From Nocardioides sp. URHA0032 (lineage in GTDB: Bacteria; Actinomycetota; Actinomycetes; Propionibacteriales; Nocardioidaceae), in assembly GCF_000620645.1 (NCBI RefSeq), contig NZ_JIAV01000018.1, forward strand, positions 1 through 64,000: a stretch of DNA of 64,000 bases. Direction: 5' to 3'. How positions within the stretch are numbered: position 1 is the first letter of the stretch; each line of letters opens with the position of its first letter. Under the pieces are notes generated by a model. It had not been told where the DNA came from and ran no database searches. It saw nothing but the letters and a program-made list of their open reading frames with translations. Positions 25,320 to 32,716 of this stretch are shown here, in pieces. The translations under genes were made by a program, and so were the position numbers.

Positions 25320-25836
25320 GCGGGTCCTCGACCTCGCCCGGAAGCGACCGGCGACGCTCGGGCCGGCTCGGCTGATCTGCATCGACGGGCCGTCCGGGTC
25401 GGGCAAGACGACGCTCGCGCTCTCGCTCGTCGGACCGGGCGTGCGCGTCGTGCACATGGACCACCTGTACGACGGCTGGGGCGGGCTGCCGACCGTCGAC
25501 TCGCAGCTCGCGTCGCTCCTGGTGCCGCTGGCGTCGCGGAGCGCCGGGACCTACCGGCGCTACGACTGGGACGCGGGCGCGTACGCCGAGACGGTGGTCG
25601 TGCCGCCGACCCCCCTCCTCGTGGTCGAGGGCGTGGGGTCCTACTCCCCCGCGTTCGACGAGCTGGTGACCGTGCTGGTGTGGGTGGAGGCCCCCGCGTC
25701 CGAGCGGCTGGGGCGAGCGCTCGCGCGCGACGGTGCGGCGTACGAGCCCGAGCTGCGGCAGTGGGCGATCGACGAGCAGGAGCACTTCGCCCACTCCGGC
25801 GCGCGGGAGCGGGCCGACCTCGTCGTACGCGCCTAG
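25303..25836 (+). CDS. P-loop uridine kinase-like protein
   Basis: A 177-residue P-loop kinase: Walker A IDGPSGSGKTTLA (about residues 28-40), a DHLYDGW substrate motif as in uridine and pantothenate kinases, the hydrophobic strand LLVVEGVGSYSPAF as Walker B, and an Arg-containing lid (SERLGRALARDG). The family phosphorylates nucleosides or small metabolites; the substrate is unknown. GTG start at 25303 lies inside the previous gene. Confidence 0.75.
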   Translation: MDSPSERVLDLARKRPATLGPARLICIDGPSGSGKTTLALSLVGPGVRVVHMDHLYDGWGGLPTVDSQLASLLVPLASRSAGTYRRYDWDAGAYAETVVVPPTPLLVVEGVGSYSPAFDELVTVLVWVEAPASERLGRALARDGAAYEPELRQWAIDEQEHFAHSGARERADLVVRA

Positions 25837-25846
25837 GGTGAGGCGC

Positions 25847-26755
25847 ATGCTCGCGCCCAGTGGTGACCAGTTCGAGATCAGCGGCGACGGCTATCGCGCC
25901 GTCGTCACGGAGAGCGGTGGCGCGCTGCGGGAGCTGTCGTACGACGGGCGGGCGCTGATCGACGGCTTCGGCGAGGACGAGATGGCGCCGGGTGGCCGCG
26001 GCCAGCTGCTGGTGCCGTGGCCGAACCGGATCGGCGACGGCGCGTACTCGTTCGGTGGGCGGGACCTCCAGCTCCCGCTGACGGAGCCCTCCCTGCACAA
26101 CGCCTCGCACGGGTTGGCGCGCTGGGTCGCCTGGTCGCTGGAGGAGCACACCCCCCGGTCGGTCTCGCTGGCGTACCGGCTGATGGCGCAGACCGGCTAT
26201 CCCTGGACCCTCGACCTCCGCGTGGTCTACGACCTGTCAGCGGACGGGCTGACGGTGACGCAGTCGGCGACCAACATGTCCGCCTCGGCCGCGCCGTACG
26301 CGAGCGGGGCGCACCCGTACCTCTCGGTCGGACCGGGTCCGGTCGACGGCTGGGAGCTCACGCTCCCGGCCTCGACGCGGTCCCTGGTCGACGACCGGCT
26401 GCTGCCCGTGGGGCGGTCCGACGTGTCCGGCACGGACCACGACTTCCGGGTTGCCCGGCCGATCCGGCACGTGGGGTTCAACGACGCGTTCACCGACCTG
26501 TCGCGGGACGGCTCCGGGATCGCGACGGCGGTCGTGCGCGATCCGTCCTCGGGTGCCGGCGTCGCGCTGTGGGTCGACGGGTCGCACCGCTGGCTGCAGG
26601 TGTTCAGCGCGGACGACGTGCCGCGGACGGCGCGGCGGTCACTGGCGGTCGAGCCGATGACCGCGCAGGCCGACGCGTTCCGCTCCGGCGAGGACCTCGT
26701 CGTGCTGGAGCCGGGCGCCGACTTCTCGGCGTCCTGGGGGATCCGGGCGGTCTGA
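25847..26755 (+). CDS. Aldose 1-epimerase family protein
   Basis: A 302-residue galactose-mutarotase-fold protein. Family marks are PWPNRI, the histidine of HNASHGLARW, the second histidine in SGAHPYLSVG and the catalytic glutamate in AVEPMTAQADAF. It interconverts alpha and beta anomers of a hexose, or of a related sugar. TAGGGT (25834-25839) lies 7 bases before the ATG, indicating a leaderless transcript independent of the kinase gene. It converges with the rib-his operon end. Confidence 0.88.
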   Translation: MLAPSGDQFEISGDGYRAVVTESGGALRELSYDGRALIDGFGEDEMAPGGRGQLLVPWPNRIGDGAYSFGGRDLQLPLTEPSLHNASHGLARWVAWSLEEHTPRSVSLAYRLMAQTGYPWTLDLRVVYDLSADGLTVTQSATNMSASAAPYASGAHPYLSVGPGPVDGWELTLPASTRSLVDDRLLPVGRSDVSGTDHDFRVARPIRHVGFNDAFTDLSRDGSGIATAVVRDPSSGAGVALWVDGSHRWLQVFSADDVPRTARRSLAVEPMTAQADAFRSGEDLVVLEPGADFSASWGIRAV

Positions 26756-26775
26756 GCGCCCCTCCCGCCGGTCTC

Positions 26776-27243
26776 TCAGCGCGCACCCGTCTGCCGCTCG
26801 ACGACCGCGCGCAGCTCGCGGACGGCGCTGCGGGCCCGGTCGCCGTCGGATCCCTGGATGCCCATCGCGGCGACGGTGGTGCCGTCGGCGAGGTCCAGCG
26901 TGACCCACGGAGCGCCGGGCGGGAGGCGGACGGCGACGACCTGCGGCCACTCGAACTCGCGCCGGCGGTAGCCGTTCACGACCACCAGCCGCTGCTGCTC
27001 GGCGACGACGCGGGAGCGCACGAGCGCGAACCACAGGGCGAACGCGAGCAGCCCGAAGAACGCCAGCGTGCCGCGCTCGAACGCGGTGAACTTCGCCTGG
27101 GTCTCCTCGTCGAAGCCGATCCAGGCGAGCGCGCACACGACCACGAGACCGCCGCCGAGGACGGCGCCGGCGAGGCGGACGCCGAACGGCCGCCAGGTGT
27201 GCGGGAGCGCCACCGCGCCCGGTGACTCAGAGCCGGCAGGCAT
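26776..27243 (-). CDS. PH-domain membrane protein at the end of the rib-his operon
   Basis: A 155-residue protein: two transmembrane helices (about 22-43 and 60-82) followed by a bacterial PH-like domain (RVVAEQQRLVVVNGYRRREFEWPQVVAVRLP...). Such proteins are common in actinobacteria beside hisG; a function is not known. Start at 27243 overlaps hisG by 17 bases, so it is coupled to it. Confidence 0.75.
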   Translation of the reverse strand: MPAGSESPGAVALPHTWRPFGVRLAGAVLGGGLVVVCALAWIGFDEETQAKFTAFERGTLAFFGLLAFALWFALVRSRVVAEQQRLVVVNGYRRREFEWPQVVAVRLPPGAPWVTLDLADGTTVAAMGIQGSDGDRARSAVRELRAVVERQTGAR

Positions 27244-28075
27244 GGATGTCCGTGAGCAGGATGCCGCGGGCGCCGATGTCGAACAGCTCGTCCATCAGCC
27301 GCTGGGCGCCGTCGCGCGGGACCATCGCGCGCACCGCCGACCAGCCCTCGCGATGGAGGGGGGCGACGGTGGGGCTCTCGATGCCCGGCGTGAGGCGCAC
27401 GGCGTCGGCGACCCGGTCGGTCGGGATGTCGTAGTCCATCATCACGTAGCTGCGCGCCACGAGGACGCCCTCGACCCGGCGCCGGAAGACCTCGAAGCCC
27501 TCCGGGACCGCGCCGGTGTGCGTGATCAGCACGGCCTCGGAGTCCAGGATCGTCTCGCCGAAGACCTCGAGGCCGGCCTGGCGGAGCGTGCTCCCGGTCT
27601 CGACGACATCGGCGATCACGTCGGCGACGCCGAGCTGGACGCTGGTCTCGACGGCGCCGTCCAGCCGCGTCACGGTCGCGTCGATGCCACGCTCCTCGAG
27701 GAACGACCGCACGACGCCGACGTACGACGTCGCGATCCGCGTGCCCGCGAGCTGCGCCAGGTCGTCGTACCTCCCGGCGGGTCCGGCGAACCGGAACCGG
27801 CTGCGACCGAAGCCCAGGCCCAGCACCTCCTCGGCCTTGGCGCCGGAGTCCCGGAGCAGGTCACGGCCCGTGATGCCGACGTCGAGGGTGCCCTCGCCGA
27901 CGTACAGGGCGATGTCGCGCGGGCGCAGGTAGAAGAACTCGACGCCGTTCTCGGTGTCGGTGAGCGTCAGCTGCCTGGCGTCGTCGCGCTGCCGGTAGCC
28001 GGCCTCGCGCAGGATCTCGGACGCCGACTGGGAGAGCGATCCCTTGTTCGGGACCGCGATGCGGAGCAGTGCCAT
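27227..28075 (-). CDS. hisG: ATP phosphoribosyltransferase, long form
   Basis: First and controlled step of histidine synthesis: ATP plus PRPP to phosphoribosyl-ATP. The 282-residue length and C-terminal domain (SPTVAPLHREGWSAVRAMVPRDGAQRLMDEL...) identify the long form, which binds histidine itself and needs no HisZ. Motifs: VPNKGSLSQSA at the start, DVGITGRDLL, and the PRPP site ADVIADVVETGSTLRQ. It is the seventh gene after the FMN riboswitch, 10 bases after hisE. Confidence 0.96.
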   Translation of the reverse strand: MALLRIAVPNKGSLSQSASEILREAGYRQRDDARQLTLTDTENGVEFFYLRPRDIALYVGEGTLDVGITGRDLLRDSGAKAEEVLGLGFGRSRFRFAGPAGRYDDLAQLAGTRIATSYVGVVRSFLEERGIDATVTRLDGAVETSVQLGVADVIADVVETGSTLRQAGLEVFGETILDSEAVLITHTGAVPEGFEVFRRRVEGVLVARSYVMMDYDIPTDRVADAVRLTPGIESPTVAPLHREGWSAVRAMVPRDGAQRLMDELFDIGARGILLTDIHACRL

Positions 28076-28085
28076 GAGTGGATCC

Positions 28086-28349
28086 TCAGAGGTGTGCGTA
28101 GACGTCGTCGAGCTCGATGCCGGCGGCCAGCATCAGCACCTGGGCGTGGTACAGCAGCTGGCTGATCTCCTCGGCGGCACGGTCGCGGCCCTCGTGCTCG
28201 GCGGCCATCCAGGACTCCGCGGCCTCCTCGACCAGCTTCTTCCCGCAGGCATGGACGCCGCCGTCGAGCTGGCGGACGGTGCCGGATCCCTCGGGGCGGG
28301 ACCGCGCCTTCTCGCTCAGCTCGGCCCAGAGCTCGTCGAACGTCTTCAC
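28086..28349 (-). CDS. hisE: Phosphoribosyl-ATP pyrophosphatase
   Basis: An 87-residue HisE of the MazG-like all-alpha NTP pyrophosphatase fold, second step of histidine synthesis. The conserved [14 protein letters not shown] (Mg-binding glutamates) and [12 protein letters not shown] are present. ATG at 28349 overlaps the ribH stop, coupling riboflavin and histidine genes in one message. Confidence 0.95.
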   Translation of the reverse strand: MKTFDELWAELSEKARSRPEGSGTVRQLDGGVHACGKKLVEEAAESWMAAEHEGRDRAAEEISQLLYHAQVLMLAAGIELDDVYAHL

Positions 28350-28843
28350 GGTCGACCAGCGTACGGCGTGTGGTTCGCCAGCTCCTTCAGGGTCCGGGCG
28401 GTGAGCAGGGCCGCGGCGGTGGCCTCGTAGCCCTTGTCCTCGCGAGACCCTTCGAGCCCCGCTCGGTCCAGCGCCTGCTGCTCGTTGTCGCAGGTGAGGA
28501 CGCCGAAGCCGACCGCGACCGTGTGGTCCAGCGCCACCCGGGTGAGCCCGTCGGTGGCGGCGTTGCAGACGTAGTCGAAGTGCGGCGTGCCGCCGCGCAC
28601 GACCACCCCGAGGGCGACGACGGCGTCGTACCCCTCCCGGGCGAGCGCGCTCGCGACGACGGGCAGCTCGAAGGTGCCGGGCACCCGGACGGTCAGCGCG
28701 GAGGCGCCGAAGTCCGCCAGTGCCCGGGCCGCGCCGGCGAGCAGCCCGTCCATCACCTCGGTGTGCCAGCTCGCGGCGACCACGGCGACCCGCAGGCCGC
28801 CGGCGTCGAAGGTCTCGGCGTCGGGCGCGCCGTGTCCGGCCAT
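28346..28843 (-). CDS. ribH: 6,7-dimethyl-8-ribityllumazine synthase
   Basis: Condenses the ribityl pyrimidine with dihydroxybutanone phosphate (made by RibBA) to lumazine. The 165-residue chain has the icosahedral-enzyme motifs [31 protein letters not shown] and [14 protein letters not shown] [19 protein letters not shown]. One base separates its ATG from the ribBA stop. Confidence 0.97.
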   Translation of the reverse strand: MAGHGAPDAETFDAGGLRVAVVAASWHTEVMDGLLAGAARALADFGASALTVRVPGTFELPVVASALAREGYDAVVALGVVVRGGTPHFDYVCNAATDGLTRVALDHTVAVGFGVLTCDNEQQALDRAGLEGSREDKGYEATAAALLTARTLKELANHTPYAGRP

Positions 28844-28844
28844 G

Positions 28845-30095
28845 TCAGGCTCCGTCCTGGGTGAGGTCCTGGGTGAGGTTGGGCAGGTCGTGGCCCATCC
28901 GGTCCCGCTTGGTCAGCAGGTAGGCGATGTTGTGGTCGTTGGGGTGCGGGGTCAGCGGCACCCGGGCGGCCACGTGGATGCCGAAGTCCTCGAGGTTCTC
29001 GACCTTGTCCGGGTTGTTGGTCATCAGCCGCACGCTGGCGACGCCGAGATCCCGCAGCACCTGCGTGGCGGTGCCGTAGTGGCGGGCGTCGGCCGGCAGC
29101 CCGAGGTCCAGGTTGGCGTCGACGGTGTCCCGGCCGCCGTCCTGGAGCTGGTAGGCCTGCAGCTTGGCGACCAGGCCGATCCCCCGGCCCTCGTGGCCGC
29201 GGAGGTACACGATGACGCCGCGGCCCTCCGCCACGACCCGCTCCAGCGCCTCCTCGAGCTGCGGGCCGCAGTCGCACCGGTCGCTGGCGAAGACGTCCCC
29301 GGTCAGGCACTCGGAGTGAACCCGGGTGAGCACCGGGTCGTCGCCCGACACGTCGCCGTACACGAGCGCGATGTGCTCGGAGTCGTCCACGGTGATCCGG
29401 TAGCCGTACGCCGTGAACTCGCCGTGCCGGGTCGGCAGCCGGGTCTCGGCGACCCGCTCGACGAGGTTCTCGTGCCGGCGCCGGTAGCGGACCAGGTCGT
29501 CGATCGAGATCATCGCCAGGCCGTGCTCGTCGGCGAACTCGCGCAGCTGGGGGCCGCGCTTCATGGTGCCGTCGTCGTTCACGACCTCGACCAGCACGCC
29601 GGCAGGGGTCAGGCCGGCGAGCGTGGCCAGGTCGACCGCCGCCTCGGTGTGGCCGCGGCGCACCAGCACGCCGCCCTCCCGGTAGCGGAGCGGGAACACG
29701 TGCCCCGGCCGGGTGACCTCCCACGGCTCTGTCGCCGAGTCGGCCAGCACGCGCACGGTGTGCGCCCGGTCGGCGGCGGAGATGCCGGTGGTCACGCCGT
29801 CGCGGGCGTCGACCGAGATCGTGTACGCCGTGCGCAGCCGGTCCTTGTTGTGCGGCGTCATCAGCGGGATCTCGAGCCGGTCCAGCATGTCGGCCGGCAT
29901 CGGCACGCAGATCACGCCGCTGCTGTAACGGATCGTGAACGCCATCAGCTCCGGTGTCGCCTTGCTGGCGGCGAAGATGATGTCGCCCTCGTTCTCGCGG
30001 TCCTCGTCGTCGACGACCACGACCGCCTTGCCGGCGGCGATGTCGGCGATCGCCCGCTCGACGGTGTCGAGCTGGATCTTCTCGTGCTGGCTCAT
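28845..30095 (-). CDS. ribBA: Bifunctional dihydroxybutanone-phosphate synthase / GTP cyclohydrolase II
   Basis: A 416-residue fusion supplying both precursors of riboflavin. Residues 1-205 are RibB ([11 protein letters not shown] metal-binding acidic loop, [12 protein letters not shown] and [14 protein letters not shown]). Residues 206-416 are RibA with the zinc site [15 protein letters not shown] and [13 protein letters not shown]. All catalytic landmarks appear intact, so both activities are expected. The start at 30095 overlaps the ribM stop (ATGA). Confidence 0.97.
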   Translation of the reverse strand: MSQHEKIQLDTVERAIADIAAGKAVVVVDDEDRENEGDIIFAASKATPELMAFTIRYSSGVICVPMPADMLDRLEIPLMTPHNKDRLRTAYTISVDARDGVTTGISAADRAHTVRVLADSATEPWEVTRPGHVFPLRYREGGVLVRRGHTEAAVDLATLAGLTPAGVLVEVVNDDGTMKRGPQLREFADEHGLAMISIDDLVRYRRRHENLVERVAETRLPTRHGEFTAYGYRITVDDSEHIALVYGDVSGDDPVLTRVHSECLTGDVFASDRCDCGPQLEEALERVVAEGRGVIVYLRGHEGRGIGLVAKLQAYQLQDGGRDTVDANLDLGLPADARHYGTATQVLRDLGVASVRLMTNNPDKVENLEDFGIHVAARVPLTPHPNDHNIAYLLTKRDRMGHDLPNLTQDLTQDGA

Positions 30096-30805
30096 GCCGG
30101 CACCTCCTCGGGGACGGGTCCGGGCGTGGCCGGCGAGCGGGTGGCGCGCCACCAGGTGACGAACCCGACGACGCACAGGCCGCCGTAGAAGACGTAGAGG
30201 ATCGCCGACGGGTAGTAGCCGGAGTGCCACAGCAGCGGTACGCCGACGAGGTCGACGGCGATCCAGGCCAGCCAGAAGTCGTTCCACCCGCGGGCCATCG
30301 CGTAGGTCGCGAGCATCGAGCCCACGAAGATCCACGCGTCGCACCAGTAGTACCAGCGCGGTGCCGGCCAGCCCGCGCCGACGACGCTGAACACCCACTG
30401 GCACACGAGGACGCCGGCCGCCGCGGCGACCAGGTAGGCGACCCGCTCGCGCGCGGTGGCCCAGCGCGGGTCGATCGCCGGCGCGTCTCCCCCGGCACCC
30501 AGCTCCTGGTGCAGCCGCTTCTGCTCGTTCCATCGGTACCAGCCGTAGATGCTGGTGATGACGAAGAAGACCTGTCGCCCGGCCTGCCCGAACAACGGCT
30601 GCTGCGCCTGGGCGTCGAAGGTCGCGGCGACGAACACCGTGAACAGCAGGACGTTGCCGACGATGCCCACCGGCCACGCCCACACCCGTCGGCGCAGGCC
30701 CCCGACGGCGGACGCGAAGCCGAACGCGTTGCCGACGATCTCGCGCCAGGTGATCTGGTGACCCGAGATGGTCAGGTGCGCGTCGTACAGGGTCGAGAGG
30801 CTCAT
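30092..30805 (-). CDS. ribM: PnuC-family transporter in a riboflavin operon, probable riboflavin facilitator RibM/PnuX
   Basis: A 237-residue membrane protein with about seven helices of the PnuC fold. Although PnuC itself takes up nicotinamide riboside, this gene lies between ribE and ribBA behind an FMN riboswitch, exactly where actinobacterial RibM/PnuX facilitators of riboflavin are found. The family signature W-x2-W-x3-N/D reads W178, W181 and D185 here. Uptake of riboflavin, trapped by flavokinase, is the likely role; substrate assignment rests on context. Coupled by ATGA overlaps on both sides. Confidence 0.82.
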   Translation of the reverse strand: MSLSTLYDAHLTISGHQITWREIVGNAFGFASAVGGLRRRVWAWPVGIVGNVLLFTVFVAATFDAQAQQPLFGQAGRQVFFVITSIYGWYRWNEQKRLHQELGAGGDAPAIDPRWATARERVAYLVAAAAGVLVCQWVFSVVGAGWPAPRWYYWCDAWIFVGSMLATYAMARGWNDFWLAWIAVDLVGVPLLWHSGYYPSAILYVFYGGLCVVGFVTWWRATRSPATPGPVPEEVPA

Positions 30806-31419
30806 CGGCTCCCTCCGCTCGGGACGGCCCCGGTGAACGGGAGCAGGCGCTCGACGTACTTGGCGATCACGTCGACCTCGAGGTTGACGCGGTCGCCGGG
30901 CTGCCGGGTGCCGAGCGTGGTGCGGGCGAGGGTCTCCGGGATCAGGCTCACGGTGAATCGGTCGTCGCCGGCCTCGACGACCGTGAGGCTGACGCCGTCG
31001 ACGGTGATCGAGCCCTTGTCGACGAGGTAGCGCGACAGCGCGGCCGGCATGGCGATCTCGACGACCTCCCAGTGCTCGCTGGGCGTCCGGCTCACGATCT
31101 CCCCGACCGCGTCGACGTGGCCCTGCACGATGTGGCCGCCGAGGCGCTTGTCGGCGGTGACCGCGCGCTCGAGGTTGACGGTGTCGCCGGGGCGTACGCC
31201 GTACAGGCTGGTCTTGTCGAGCGTCTCCTGCATCACGTCGGCGGTCCACGTGTCGCCGTCGACGGTCGTGACCGTCAGGCAGCAGCCGTTGACCGCGATC
31301 GAGTCGCCGAGACCGGCGTCCGCGAGCACGGTGGTCGCGCGGATGCTGAGACGGATCGCGTCGCCCTGGTCCTCGACCGCGGCGACGGTGCCGAGCTCCT
31401 CGACGATTCCGGTGAACAT
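30802..31419 (-). CDS. ribE: Riboflavin synthase, alpha subunit
   Basis: Dismutates two lumazines to riboflavin. The 205-residue chain shows the internal duplication of two lumazine-binding barrels: FTGIVEELG... [11 protein letters not shown] (first) and [14 protein letters not shown]... [11 protein letters not shown] (second). Length is usual. One base separates it from ribD. Some nomenclatures call this gene ribC. Confidence 0.96.
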   Translation of the reverse strand: MFTGIVEELGTVAAVEDQGDAIRLSIRATTVLADAGLGDSIAVNGCCLTVTTVDGDTWTADVMQETLDKTSLYGVRPGDTVNLERAVTADKRLGGHIVQGHVDAVGEIVSRTPSEHWEVVEIAMPAALSRYLVDKGSITVDGVSLTVVEAGDDRFTVSLIPETLARTTLGTRQPGDRVNLEVDVIAKYVERLLPFTGAVPSGGSR

Positions 31420-31420
31420 G

Positions 31421-32452
31421 TCAGGCTCCTTCTGGTGCGAGCGTGAGGCGCACGTTGGGCGGGTCGCCCTGCAGCACCGTGATGTCGGTGACGCGGGGAC
31501 GGAACGCATCCGCGATGGTGGTGATTCCGAGGTCGGCGACGGCCGAGCGGCCGGCGCCGAGCAGCATCGGCGCGACGTACGCGACGATCTCGTCGACGAG
31601 GCCGTTGCGGAGGAACGCCGCGGCGAGGGTCGGCCCGCCCTCCAGGAAGACGTGCTGGCGGCCGAGGTCATGCAGCTCGGCGAGCGCGGTCTTCGGGTCG
31701 CGGGTGCGCAGGTGCACCGACGCCGCGTCGGCGTTGAACACCCGCCGCCCGGGGTCGAGGTCGCGCTCCCCCATCACCGCACGCAGCGGCTGGTGTGCCA
31801 GCGGCCGGTCGTGCTCGTCGCGGACGGTGAGCAGCGGGTCGTCGACCGCGACGGTGTTGGCGCCGACCAGCATCACGTCGCACTGCGCGCGGAGCCGGTG
31901 GGTGTCCACCCGCGAGGCGGGCGAGCTCACCCAGCGGCTGGTGCCGTCGGCCGCGGCGCTGCGCCCGTCGAGGGTGGTCGCGAACTTCCAGGTGACGAAC
32001 GGCCGCCCGTGACGCACGCCGAAGGCCCAGAACCTGTTCAGAAGTCCCGATTCAACCGTCAGAAGTCCCGACTCGACGTCGACGCCGGCCGCGCGCAGGG
32101 TGTCGGCGCCGCCGGCGGCGGCCGGGTTCGGGTCGTCCTGCGCGAAGACCACGCGGCGTACGCCGGCCTCGACCAGCGCCTGCGCGCACGGGCCGGTGCG
32201 GCCGTGGTGGTTGCAGGGCTCGAGGGTCACGACGGCGGTGGTGCCGCGGGCCCGGTCGCCGGCTCGGGCGAGCGCGTCGACCTCGGCGTGAGGGGTGCCG
32301 GCGCCGCGGTGGAAGCCCCCGGCGACGGTCGCGCCGGTGTCGTCGAGGAGCACGCACCCGACGCGCGGGTTCGGCCCGAGCGGGACGCCTGGGGTCGCGG
32401 CCAGCTCGAGGGCGCGCCGCATCGCGGCCTGCTCGGCCGGGCTGAACGCCAT
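31421..32452 (-). CDS. ribD: Bifunctional diaminohydroxyphosphoribosylaminopyrimidine deaminase / reductase
   Basis: Second and third steps of riboflavin synthesis. Residues 1-150 form a cytidine-deaminase-like domain with zinc ligands in HAEVDAL and EPCNHHGRTGPC. Residues 151-343 form the NADPH-dependent reductase (FVTWKFATTLDGRSAA, ...FLEGGPTLAAAFL). The ATG at 32452 (MAFSPAEQ) follows GAGGGG at a good distance. An in-frame extension to 32686 runs through the riboswitch and is not real. Confidence 0.95.
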   Translation of the reverse strand: MAFSPAEQAAMRRALELAATPGVPLGPNPRVGCVLLDDTGATVAGGFHRGAGTPHAEVDALARAGDRARGTTAVVTLEPCNHHGRTGPCAQALVEAGVRRVVFAQDDPNPAAAGGADTLRAAGVDVESGLLTVESGLLNRFWAFGVRHGRPFVTWKFATTLDGRSAAADGTSRWVSSPASRVDTHRLRAQCDVMLVGANTVAVDDPLLTVRDEHDRPLAHQPLRAVMGERDLDPGRRVFNADAASVHLRTRDPKTALAELHDLGRQHVFLEGGPTLAAAFLRNGLVDEIVAYVAPMLLGAGRSAVADLGITTIADAFRPRVTDITVLQGDPPNVRLTLAPEGA

Positions 32453-32498
32453 CTGGTGCCCCTCGTGTCCGGTCGCGGACTCCGGGGCTGACGGGTCC

Positions 32499-32519
32499 CA
32501 CGCGTACGACGTACGCGTG
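32499..32519 (-). promoter_or_regulatory. Short perfect hairpin between FMN aptamer and ribD
   Basis: Arms CACGCGTAC and GTACGCGTG surround a 3-base centre. It lies 47 bases before the ribD ATG and 16 bases after the aptamer. It has no U-run, so a transcription terminator is unlikely. It may belong to the expression platform. Confidence 0.45.
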
Positions 32520-32534
32520 ACGACACCTGCGTGC

Positions 32535-32647
32535 GCTTCCCATCCGGACTTTGACCGTCGGTCCAGGAATCCCACCTGGTCAACCGGCCACTGGCTGTGA
32601 CCGGGTCGCGGACTGTTACCGCCGGCTCGGAATTTCACCGACCCCAG
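32535..32647 (-). promoter_or_regulatory. FMN riboswitch (RFN element)
   Basis: Read on the minus strand the element shows the canonical RFN blocks in order: GGGGTCGGTGAAATTCCGAG, CCGGCGGTAACAGTCCGCGA, then GGTTGACCTGGTGGGATTCC, TGGACCGACGGTCAAAGTCC and GGATGGGAAG. The aptamer starts about 70 bases after pnkp stops and ends about 85 bases before ribD. FMN binding should lower expression of ribD-ribE-ribM-ribBA-ribH and probably of the downstream hisE-hisG. Confidence 0.96.
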
Positions 32648-32716
32648 AGCACGCGAGCTGCTAGCTCGTCGGGACGAGTCTGCCACAGCGCGGCGAACCC
32701 GGCTCCGTGGGTCGCG

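Noticed and set aside
30092..30805. Nicotinamide riboside transporter PnuC
   Set aside because: Family membership allows it, but the riboflavin operon and FMN riboswitch make riboflavin the better guess.
32499..32519. Intrinsic terminator of the FMN riboswitch
   Set aside because: The hairpin is perfect but no U-run follows on the minus strand, so regulation at translation is at least as likely.
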